Source of the DNA: an uncultured Saprospiraceae bacterium | GTDB taxonomy: Bacteria > Bacteroidota > Bacteroidia > Chitinophagales > Saprospiraceae | DNA: 48,266 bases | Assembly (NCBI GenBank): GCA_938041445.1 | Contig: CALISO010000039.1 | Span: 1 to 48,266, forward strand | Direction of reading: 5' to 3' | Shown here: positions 19,742 through 27,624 of the stretch, piece by piece | Layout of the letters: each line of letters begins with the position of its first letter | Numbering within the stretch: the first letter of the stretch is position 1 | The notes under the pieces: generated by a model | Database searches by the model: none | What the model was told of the DNA's origin: nothing | Seen by the model: the letters and a program-made list of their open reading frames with translations, nothing else | Translations under genes and position numbers: made by a program

Positions 19742-20689
19742 TTGATGTCATCAATATCATTAAGTCAAGTACAATATGTGTTAGCCCTTCACCGGACTGG
19801 CAGCTTCAGTGAGGCAGCTAATGCTTGTCACATCACACAGAGTACATTGAGTACGATGATTAAAAAACTAGAAGAGCAAATAGACATTACGCTATTCGAT
19901 AGAAAAACCAAACCAATCAAACTAACTGCGGAAGGTGAAAGTCTGATCGATCAATTCAAGGTACTCTACTATGAGTATGACAATCTGATAGAGGATATTC
20001 AAGAAACTAGAACTGAGTATTATGGGACCTTCAAGATCGGCATTATCCCCACACTTGCGCCATTCTTGATGCCCTTCATATTGAAGAATATGGTGGATTC
20101 CCATCAGAAGGTGAAATTTACGGTAATGGAAATCACAACTGAAGAAATTCTAAAACTACTAAAATTGAGGGAACTGGATGTTGGTTTGTTATCAACTCCA
20201 GTCATAGATGAAACATTGATACAAAATCCATTATTTGCGGAAGATTTCCTAATCTATGATGCAACTGCCGTAAGCACAAAAAAGCGAAAATATACAGTTG
20301 ACGATATAGATTTATCAAGGCTTTGGTTACTTGAGGAGTCCCACTGTATGTCTTTTCAAATAGAAAAAATTTGTCATCTGAAAAAATCCGATAACCTTGA
20401 TACCAATCTCATTTATAAGAGTGGATCTATATTATCCTTAATCAATCTCGTAGAGGCTAACAATGGCCTGACTTTAATTCCAAGGATAGCAACTCTTCAT
20501 AAAGGGATTCTTAATTCAGATTATCTACACCCAATAGTTTCACCGAGTCCGGCCAGAGAGGTAGGTACGGTCACTCATCCTAACTTTTCTAAGAAACAAT
20601 TGTTAGCGTCACTAGAAGAGAAAGTACTTTCCTCAGTAATGCCAATCTTACGTACAGTGACTGATGTCAAGATCATTAATCCGATGTAA
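19742..20689 (+). CDS. oxyR: LysR-type peroxide sensor OxyR
   Basis: This 315-residue LysR-family regulator has an N-terminal winged helix-turn-helix at about 6-65 ('TGSFSEAANACHITQSTLST') and a substrate-binding-type domain at about 95-300. Cys202 in 'LLEESHCMSF' and Cys211 in 'KICHLK' are separated by eight residues, the same spacing as the redox pair Cys199/Cys208 of E. coli OxyR, within a matching local context. Divergence from katG, with 117 bases between them, supports direct control of katG. An ATG two codons long (MM) makes the start ambiguous by one residue. The gene ends seven bases before the convergent lipoprotein gene. Confidence 0.92.
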   Translation: MMSSISLSQVQYVLALHRTGSFSEAANACHITQSTLSTMIKKLEEQIDITLFDRKTKPIKLTAEGESLIDQFKVLYYEYDNLIEDIQETRTEYYGTFKIGIIPTLAPFLMPFILKNMVDSHQKVKFTVMEITTEEILKLLKLRELDVGLLSTPVIDETLIQNPLFAEDFLIYDATAVSTKKRKYTVDDIDLSRLWLLEESHCMSFQIEKICHLKKSDNLDTNLIYKSGSILSLINLVEANNGLTLIPRIATLHKGILNSDYLHPIVSPSPAREVGTVTHPNFSKKQLLASLEEKVLSSVMPILRTVTDVKIINPM

Positions 20690-20696
20690 AATAGTA

Positions 20697-21440
20697 CTAC
20701 TTTATCATTGTCAATCGATCTGGGCTGATGTCCAATGATGAAATATCAGAGCCTCCTTTGACACTCTTCATCTCCATATCAAACATTTTGTTTTCGTGGA
20801 TAATCGCTAACTTGGCTCCACCAATATCCTTCCAACTTTTCCACGAAGTATAGACTCCTTTGACTGGTAATATCTCGACATACATGTAGTACCCTGTAGG
20901 CATATAGTTCTCATCTAGTGCCCATATGTAGACATCGCCTGGAGTAACTCCACCACCATTATAGGTTACTTTAAGTCCAGTCTTATCAGGTTCTTGATCT
21001 ATACTGACTATCTCTCGTGTTGTGCCTGGATCCATCACTTTGTAAGGTGCGAACATCCAAAAGGAGTCATTGCACCAAAAATTCCAAGCCTTACTGACAA
21101 GTTTTTGAGTCTTGTCAGCATCTGAAACTTTCACTCCACCTACATATGCGATTCCGCTGAGTTGGTCTAAGTCAAGAATGACTTCATTTTTTTTCCATCT
21201 AATATTGGCAATATTCGCTTGCTTATCCCACGCATAATGGTGGCTATTCATGAATGTCCATTGCAGATAATTGAGACTATCCCAAGCTGGCTTATTGAGA
21301 GCTGTGAGCATCTTTTGGGCAACAGCATCTCCATCTCCTGCGAAGGTAGTTGGAATTTTCTTAGAGAGTACCTTAGTGCAGGCCACCATAGAAAGGAGTA
21401 TGATTACTAAGCTAATCCCTATCCATTTGATATATTTCAT
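20697..21440 (-). CDS. Conserved hypothetical lipoprotein-like envelope protein
   Basis: I recognise the 247-residue protein only as a Bacteroidota conserved hypothetical. The N-terminus is a signal segment with a lipobox-like 'LLSMVACTK', so Cys21 may be lipidated. Typical family stretches are 'NDSFWMFAPYKVMDPGTTR', 'TYNGGGVTPGDVYIW' and a Trp/Tyr-rich C-terminal half, suggesting a beta-sandwich or LolA-like barrel that binds a hydrophobic ligand; this fold guess is inference. It is convergent with oxyR and divergent from the LysE-type exporter, so it appears to be a single-gene unit. No enzyme motif is visible. Confidence 0.75.
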   Translation of the reverse strand: MKYIKWIGISLVIILLSMVACTKVLSKKIPTTFAGDGDAVAQKMLTALNKPAWDSLNYLQWTFMNSHHYAWDKQANIANIRWKKNEVILDLDQLSGIAYVGGVKVSDADKTQKLVSKAWNFWCNDSFWMFAPYKVMDPGTTREIVSIDQEPDKTGLKVTYNGGGVTPGDVYIWALDENYMPTGYYMYVEILPVKGVYTSWKSWKDIGGAKLAIIHENKMFDMEMKSVKGGSDISSLDISPDRLTMIK

Positions 21441-21512
21441 ATATAGATGTTATTTATGTCATGTAAAACCAACAAACAAGACATAAGGTAAAGAGTTTAA
21501 CCACCAATATCA

Positions 21513-21520
21513 TACTTTTG
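21513..21520 (+). promoter_or_regulatory. Possible -7 promoter box abutting the LysE-type gene
   Basis: TACTTTTG matches TAnnTTTG exactly and ends four bases before the ATG at 21525. If used, transcription would begin at or within the start codon, giving a leaderless mRNA. No -33 TTG is evident, so chance is possible. Confidence 0.3.
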
Positions 21521-21524
21521 TCGA

Positions 21525-22145
21525 ATGTTACACTATTTCGTTGAAGGATTGGGTTGGGGGCTAGTGCTAGCCTTTTCTATGGGACCAATCTTTATTCTAC
21601 TCACACAGACAGCCATTGAAAAAGGATGGAAGGCAGGTTTGTCTGTAGGAGCTGGTGTATGGGTTAGCGACCTGTTATACATCTACTTTTGCTATAAATT
21701 TGTAACATCCATCACATCAACAGTTAATAATCCTACGGTAAAATTTTGGGTGACGATTGTTGGAGGATTACTTCTTACTGGTTTTGGTGTCTTTCTTATT
21801 TTACAGAAGAAAGAACTCAAGCAAGAAACAGCCACTCTCAATGCTAAAAATTTAACTGGCTATATTTCTAAAGGATTTGTGATAAACACCGTCAACCCTT
21901 TCACGCCAGTATTTTGGTTGACAATAGTCACCACCTATGTCATTACAGAAGGTGCTGGCACTCAAGGTACTTCGATCTTATTTGGGACTATTATGATGGT
22001 GATTATCCTCTCCGATACATGTAAGGTTTTACTTGCACAGTACATCAGAATGAAATTAACATCTATACACCTTCACTATATATCTGTAATATCAGGTGCT
22101 GTATTGATCATATTTGGCTTGATTATGATCTATCGAGTTACTTAG
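21525..22145 (+). CDS. LysE/RhtB-family amino-acid exporter
   Basis: This 206-residue integral membrane protein has about six hydrophobic segments and the LysE-type N-terminus 'GLVLAFSMGPIFILLTQTAI'. 'NTVNPFTPVFWLTIV' in the middle is the second conserved stretch (NP motif). The family exports basic or neutral amino acids and related metabolites through the inner membrane. The substrate cannot be predicted. Its TAG stop overlaps the TAA stop of the convergent S41 protease gene by two bases, leaving no room for a terminator between them. Confidence 0.9.
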   Translation: MLHYFVEGLGWGLVLAFSMGPIFILLTQTAIEKGWKAGLSVGAGVWVSDLLYIYFCYKFVTSITSTVNNPTVKFWVTIVGGLLLTGFGVFLILQKKELKQETATLNAKNLTGYISKGFVINTVNPFTPVFWLTIVTTYVITEGAGTQGTSILFGTIMMVIILSDTCKVLLAQYIRMKLTSIHLHYISVISGAVLIIFGLIMIYRVT

Positions 22146-24256
22146 AGTTTTGTCCTTACATCATTAAGGATATGTATGGCTTCATTGATATAAATATCTT
22201 GACTCTGCAAAGCCATCCATCTCGACTCTTCAGCTGACATTGACAACTTATTTCTTGTAGGTAAAGTCTCTACTTCCATTAACTTGTATTCTGCATAAGA
22301 TGCATTCGATGCATTTCGCAGCTTTGTGCTTTTTAAGTACTCATTGGATCTAAACTCTCCTAATGTCAATGGAGCAGAAAGCTCTTTGCTTAGAGATTTT
22401 ACCTCTGAAGACACATCCTTTACATTAGAAAACTCCTTATCCAAAGTTACTCTCAACTTACTGTAGACCCTCAGCAATCTTAGTTTATCAGCACTGACAG
22501 ATTGAGTTGATAAGTGGAGATTATCTATTTCTGACCATCCAATTGGATTTTTATTATATCGCTCTCCGATCTCTAACGAGTCTAATATGGAAGGTAAGAC
22601 AATGTCAGGTGTCACACCTATCAGTTGGGTTGTTTGACCGTTAACTCTATAATATTTAGCTATCGTACATTTGACTTCGCCAAGAGTAACATCCTGTGGT
22701 AGTGACGCTTGAGAAAGTTCATCCAGATTCACAAACTCTTGAATAGTACCTTTGCCATAAGTCTGACTGCCCACAATGATTGCCCTGCCATAATCTTGCA
22801 GTGTGGAAGCAAGTACCTCGGCTGCTGACGCTGTATTCTGATTAACTAATACAACTATTTCTCCAGTATAAACAGGTACTTCAAGATTTCCACTATAGAT
22901 TTCTAATGAGTCATTTCTATCACTCACTTGAAGTAATGGTGTTTCACCCAATAGCGCTTCAAGAATATAAATGGATTCTTCTAGTACACCTCCAAGATTA
23001 TCTCTAAGGTCAATGATAATAGAAGCAATACCTTCATTTTCAAAATGATTGAGGTAACTAATGACATCAACGGAGCTACTACTATACTGTCCAGTCGATA
23101 TTGTCTGATAGAAATTACGAATGTCTATATACCCAATTGACTCGTCTGAGAAACTATTCTTTAAGAGAAGACCTTTAGCAGTTTGGTCATAAGATATTAC
23201 CTCATCTCTGACTATCTCTACAGACTTTGCACCAGATTCTACACCTAGTAGATCCAAGATAAGTGGTGTCCCTATAGTACCTCTGATATGATGGGCAATG
23301 TCTAAAAGTATCATCCCTTCAAACTGAATATACTCTCCATTACTGTTGGTTAAACCAACAATGGTATCTCCAACAGCAATATTGTCCGATCGCCATGCAG
23401 GACCTCCTTCAAATATCCTACTGATCACGGCGCCTTCCTTCACTGAAAGAATAGCCACACCTGCTCCAACAACCTTGCCTGTTGCATTGATAATATAACT
23501 CTCCTTGTCATCAGTACTGTAGTACTCAGAATAAGGGTCAAATGTGGCGGCGATTGCATCTAGATACAATCCAAAGAAATCGATCTTATCAAACAGGCTC
23601 TGCCTCACGAGCTCGTCTTCTTCTGAACCAAGTACTTCTGAAATTGCCTGAGTCATCAGACTATCCTTAGAAGACATATTTGCAGCATTCTCCGCATAAT
23701 CGGACTGCAGCAATTGATTGAATGTTACTAGTATTTGATACTTTACATATTTAGTGTATCTATCTGTGATGTGATCTTCCCCATTAACATATACGATATC
23801 CTTAGGATTGATGATATACTCTTCTTGTTGGGTAAAGTCAAATGCGTCTACATCAAATTGAGAATAGATAGAATGTACACGGTCTCTACCCTTTTGGAAA
23901 ATCTCATAGCTTTCTTCAAAGAAATGAACCTGTTGTAAATGAATCTCATTGTCTAACTTTTGGAGATATTTACTTAAGTACTGTATATCTTCATCTAATA
24001 AGTAGATGCGATTGGGGTCTACCAAATCAAGCCAATTAGAAAACAAGATGGTGCTGAATGCATCATCTATTGGAGGAGGTGCAATATGTTTATCCTTTAG
24101 TACCCTGACCAATTCAGATTGGAGTAGTGTGATAATAGCACTAGTATCTGGTACGACTACATCTGGCTTATCCTGGACTTGTGCTACTAGCCTTAGTTGT
24201 GTGCATAACAATACCACAGAGAGTAAGAGCCTTATAGTAGTTCGGTATGTTGCCAC
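22142..24256 (-). CDS. S41 carboxy-terminal processing protease, Prc-like (second of a tandem pair)
   Basis: This 704-residue protein has a signal peptide (about 1-26, ending 'LRLVAQ'), an N-terminal helical domain, and a PDZ domain at about 265-350 ('GAGVAILSVKEGAVISRIF'). The S41 protease core follows, with catalytic Ser477 in 'NTASAAEVL' and Lys502 in 'TYGKGTIQ'. It cleaves periplasmic proteins from or near their C-termini. It lies 12 bases after its paralogue on the same strand, so they are probably co-transcribed. It is more divergent than the upstream copy: the core reads TASAAE instead of SASASE. Both catalytic residues are kept, so it should be active. Confidence 0.93.
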   Translation of the reverse strand: MATYRTTIRLLLSVVLLCTQLRLVAQVQDKPDVVVPDTSAIITLLQSELVRVLKDKHIAPPPIDDAFSTILFSNWLDLVDPNRIYLLDEDIQYLSKYLQKLDNEIHLQQVHFFEESYEIFQKGRDRVHSIYSQFDVDAFDFTQQEEYIINPKDIVYVNGEDHITDRYTKYVKYQILVTFNQLLQSDYAENAANMSSKDSLMTQAISEVLGSEEDELVRQSLFDKIDFFGLYLDAIAATFDPYSEYYSTDDKESYIINATGKVVGAGVAILSVKEGAVISRIFEGGPAWRSDNIAVGDTIVGLTNSNGEYIQFEGMILLDIAHHIRGTIGTPLILDLLGVESGAKSVEIVRDEVISYDQTAKGLLLKNSFSDESIGYIDIRNFYQTISTGQYSSSSVDVISYLNHFENEGIASIIIDLRDNLGGVLEESIYILEALLGETPLLQVSDRNDSLEIYSGNLEVPVYTGEIVVLVNQNTASAAEVLASTLQDYGRAIIVGSQTYGKGTIQEFVNLDELSQASLPQDVTLGEVKCTIAKYYRVNGQTTQLIGVTPDIVLPSILDSLEIGERYNKNPIGWSEIDNLHLSTQSVSADKLRLLRVYSKLRVTLDKEFSNVKDVSSEVKSLSKELSAPLTLGEFRSNEYLKSTKLRNASNASYAEYKLMEVETLPTRNKLSMSAEESRWMALQSQDIYINEAIHILNDVRTKL

Positions 24257-24268
24257 AGAATATCTGTA

Positions 24269-26374
24269 TTAAGAATTCTCTTCTATAAGATCTTTAAGTA
24301 TGTTGAGAGTTTCTTCTAAGTAAAAGTCTTTTTGGATGGACTTGATCCACTCAGTATTTCGCTCAGCTTTAGCTTCATCCGTTTTAAATACTTCTGAGTC
24401 TACCGCTAAGTTCCTAATTCCTAAGTCTTCAACATCTTTATCCAACACCTCTTCAAATTCTTTTGATTCCATTTCTCTGGCACTGAGGTATGCTCTATAG
24501 TCTTCCAGGTTGAGTGTAATCTCTGACTCATCCCGATATTTCTTTGTTAATGAAGCCTGAACTTCTACAAGATCAAATTTGGCATTATCTGCCACACGTG
24601 CTGCACTTTTAGCCGCTAGTGATTGGATGTTCCTCACCTTGAACACATCCTGCGAATAATCAAGAGGATCGATCTGAGTCCATGGCAAAGCATAGTCGTA
24701 CTCTTTCTCTCCATAATCAACCATACTATATGTATCTGGCAGGACAATATCGGACTGCACACCTTTCAATTGTGTGGAACCACCATTGATTCTATAGAAC
24801 TTTTGATTAGTCAATTTGATTTCCCCAAGTGGCTTCATATCATCCATGCCTTGAATGTATTGATCAAGATTTTGAAATCGTTGTACAGTTCCTTTTCCAA
24901 AAGTTGACCCACTACCTACGATGACAGCACGACCATAATCTTGCAATGCAGCAGCTAAAATTTCAGATGCAGAAGCACTGAATTCATTTACCATTACAAT
25001 CATTGGTCCATCATATTGTACTTCATCGTCCTTATCACTGTAAACTCTGGGTTTTTGACCATTAGCCTTTACTTGGACAATTGGTCCTTCTTCGATAAAA
25101 AGACCTGTCATTGTAATAACATCTTGGAGTGAACCTCCACCATTATTTCTTAAATCTAAGATAATACCATTAACATTCTCAGCTTTTAGCTTTTCTACTT
25201 CTTTAGCAACGTCAACAGCACAACTATTGCCCTCTTTACCTTCAAATGAACTATAAAATTTAGGCAGCCTAATGTAGCCAACATTATCAATCATGTCAGG
25301 GATTTCGATAATTAAGCTTCTTGCAAATGATTCATCTAGGATGACTTCATCTCTGACGATGCTGATATTGTGATATGTCCCGTCAGATCGTTTTACACTT
25401 AATATTACTGTAGTTCCTTTGTCACCTCTGATCTTAGCAACTACATCATCAAGACGCATCCCAGTAATATCTACAGCCTCTTCACCTTCTTGTCTAACTG
25501 CCGTGATAAGATCATCTACTTCTAGCTCTTTACCTTGCCAAGCGGGACCACCTGGGACAATCGATACAACCTTAGTATACTCGCCATCAGGAGAGAGCCT
25601 AGCACCAATTCCTTCGAGCTTACCACCCATACGGATGTCAAAGTCTTTCTTTTCTTTTGGATTATAGTAATCGCTATGTGGATCGAAGACATGTGTGATT
25701 GCATTGACGTAGTTCTCAAATCTATCAGATCTTCTCACTTTACTTAATCTCACAAACCATTCATCAAAGTTTTTCTTTGTTTCTTCAACAGCTTCTAATT
25801 CAATTTCATCAAAAGTTAACTTAACGGCATCAGTTGTATCTTTCTCTTGCTCCTCTAGTTTTTGATCTATTTTATTGAGAATATCCATTTTGATAGACTT
25901 TCTCCAGTGTTCTTTTAGATGCTTTTCATTTTTAGCATATGATCTCTTTTCCGGGTCAGTGATATAAGTTTCTTTCTCTGTAAAGTCCATATCACATTCA
26001 AGAACCTCATTATAAATACTTTTAGCTCTTTCGATACTACCATCTAAGAGTTCTATACTTTGATCAAAAAACTTAAGGCTCCTTGAATTGATCTGATCGT
26101 CGATAGAAGTCTTACTAGTCATTAGGTCATCAACTTCACTTTTCAATAAAAAGCGCTTTGAGTTGTCAATAGATTTGAGATATTCACCAAAGACCTCCTC
26201 AGAAAATTTATCGTCAATTTCCTTGGGGCTAAAGTGGAGCACATCAAGATACTTTAGTACAGCTTCAATGATTGCACTTTCCTTCTCTTTGCTATTATAA
26301 TTTGGAGTTTCTACTTGGACAAATGAAAAACTCAATAATGCTATTAATCCAATGGTGACAATTCTTGCTATCAT
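24269..26374 (-). CDS. S41 carboxy-terminal processing protease, Prc/Tsp-like (first of a tandem pair)
   Basis: This 701-residue protein is close in length and order to E. coli Prc (tail-specific protease). A signal segment (about 1-20) is followed by the Prc N-terminal helical domain, then a PDZ domain at about 240-325 ('GIGARLSPDGEYTKVVSI'). The S41 core has catalytic Ser468 in 'SASASEILAAALQDYG' and Lys494 in 'TFGKGTVQ'. A Prc-type C-terminal helical domain ends the protein. Its role is periplasmic proteolysis and turnover of envelope proteins. The downstream neighbour is a paralogue. The upstream gap to kdsD is 113 bases and holds a short palindrome CCAAACTGATTTGG but no exact -7 box. Confidence 0.95.
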   Translation of the reverse strand: MIARIVTIGLIALLSFSFVQVETPNYNSKEKESAIIEAVLKYLDVLHFSPKEIDDKFSEEVFGEYLKSIDNSKRFLLKSEVDDLMTSKTSIDDQINSRSLKFFDQSIELLDGSIERAKSIYNEVLECDMDFTEKETYITDPEKRSYAKNEKHLKEHWRKSIKMDILNKIDQKLEEQEKDTTDAVKLTFDEIELEAVEETKKNFDEWFVRLSKVRRSDRFENYVNAITHVFDPHSDYYNPKEKKDFDIRMGGKLEGIGARLSPDGEYTKVVSIVPGGPAWQGKELEVDDLITAVRQEGEEAVDITGMRLDDVVAKIRGDKGTTVILSVKRSDGTYHNISIVRDEVILDESFARSLIIEIPDMIDNVGYIRLPKFYSSFEGKEGNSCAVDVAKEVEKLKAENVNGIILDLRNNGGGSLQDVITMTGLFIEEGPIVQVKANGQKPRVYSDKDDEVQYDGPMIVMVNEFSASASEILAAALQDYGRAVIVGSGSTFGKGTVQRFQNLDQYIQGMDDMKPLGEIKLTNQKFYRINGGSTQLKGVQSDIVLPDTYSMVDYGEKEYDYALPWTQIDPLDYSQDVFKVRNIQSLAAKSAARVADNAKFDLVEVQASLTKKYRDESEITLNLEDYRAYLSAREMESKEFEEVLDKDVEDLGIRNLAVDSEVFKTDEAKAERNTEWIKSIQKDFYLEETLNILKDLIEENS

Positions 26375-26487
26375 TCTTATTTTTTATCTAAATATGATTT
26401 TACTTGTATACTTAACTACAAATTACACCAAACTGATTTGGAGTTATACAATTTAACGGAGTAATAACACTGCAACGTATGCATATC

Positions 26488-27450
26488 CTATACAAGACCC
26501 TCTCTAATCAAGTCATGTAGATGTATAATACCCACATACTTCCCATCTGATACGACTAATACTTGGCTGATATTATTTTGTTGGGCTATAGCTACCGCTT
26601 CTATTGCAAAAGTGTCAGACTCTATACATTTCGGACTTGGAGTCATAATATCGGATGCCACCAAATGAGCTGTATCTTTTTGATAAAGCAACATACGCCT
26701 TAAGTCGCCATCGGTAATCACACCTTTGAGAATACCCTCTGAATCTGTAACCGCAGTTGCACCAGATTTGCCCTCAGATATGCTCGAGATAATTGTCGCA
26801 AGATTGTCTTCTACGACAACTGATGGGGCAGTATTATATTGGCATAAATCCAGGGTTTTGAGAAACAAACGCTTACCTAGATTTCCACCCGGGTGAAAAC
26901 TTGCAAATTGCTCTTTAGTAAAACCTTTGAGCTTCATCAGACAGATAGCGACAGCATCACTCAGAGCCATTTGCACAATAGTGCTGTTAGTTGGTACTAA
27001 GTTATCAACGTCTGCCTCTCCATTCTCTGGAATACACAGTAGAAAATCCGTAAGCCTAGCTACCGTTGAATCAGGCTTTGAAACCATAGCAATCATTTGA
27101 TTACCATAAGACTTCACTTGACTAGCTACGGCAATTGCTTCTGGAGTTTCTCCACTATTGGAGAAGATTATAACAATATCATCTTTGCGAATCATACCTG
27201 CGTCACCGTGTACTGCATCGCCTGCATGGAGAAACATCGAAGAATGTCCTGTGGAATTCAATGTTGCAACAAACTTACGAGCAATGATGGCACTTTTGCC
27301 AATACCACATGCAACTACTTGGCCACTAGAAGCATGGATTGCTTCTACTGCGGCCACAAAATCATCATTGATAAACTGAACTAACTTGTGTAAGCAGTCG
27401 GCCTCAGTCTCTATGACTTCCCTTGCAATATTTTTAAGTGAATTATTCAT
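26488..27450 (-). CDS. kdsD: Arabinose-5-phosphate isomerase KdsD (KpsF/GutQ family)
   Basis: ATG 27450 gives 320 residues; a TTG four codons upstream is less likely. The enzyme converts ribulose 5-phosphate to arabinose 5-phosphate, the first step of Kdo synthesis for lipopolysaccharide. The SIS domain (about 30-165) contains 'ACGIGKSAIIARK', 'FLHAGDAVHGDAGMI' and 'FSNSGETPEAIAVA', with the active-site His in 'FHPGGNLGKRL'. Two CBS domains fill about 195-320 ('GVITDGDLRRML', 'VSDGKYVGIIHLHDLIREG'). It is divergent from recQ, with a short inverted repeat between them. It is cytosolic. Confidence 0.95.
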   Translation of the reverse strand: MNNSLKNIAREVIETEADCLHKLVQFINDDFVAAVEAIHASSGQVVACGIGKSAIIARKFVATLNSTGHSSMFLHAGDAVHGDAGMIRKDDIVIIFSNSGETPEAIAVASQVKSYGNQMIAMVSKPDSTVARLTDFLLCIPENGEADVDNLVPTNSTIVQMALSDAVAICLMKLKGFTKEQFASFHPGGNLGKRLFLKTLDLCQYNTAPSVVVEDNLATIISSISEGKSGATAVTDSEGILKGVITDGDLRRMLLYQKDTAHLVASDIMTPSPKCIESDTFAIEAVAIAQQNNISQVLVVSDGKYVGIIHLHDLIREGLV

Positions 27451-27520
27451 CCGTCTTGTCAAATGTTGTCGTATATTTAGTGGTAGAGTGATTTACATAA
27501 TTAATGAAATAAACAGACCC

Positions 27521-27536
27521 TATTGTTCAAACAATA
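27521..27536. repeat. Short palindrome between kdsD and recQ
   Basis: TATTGTT and AACAATA are perfect complements around CA. It lies 71 bases from kdsD and about 90 from the preferred recQ start, a position suited to an operator. Confidence 0.35.
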
Positions 27537-27624
27537 AATATGGCTATTAATTACAAGGAATCAAACAAAGTGAATGTCCTTTATTTTGACTAATCGTAGT
27601 CAGACAGACATATATAACAAACTC

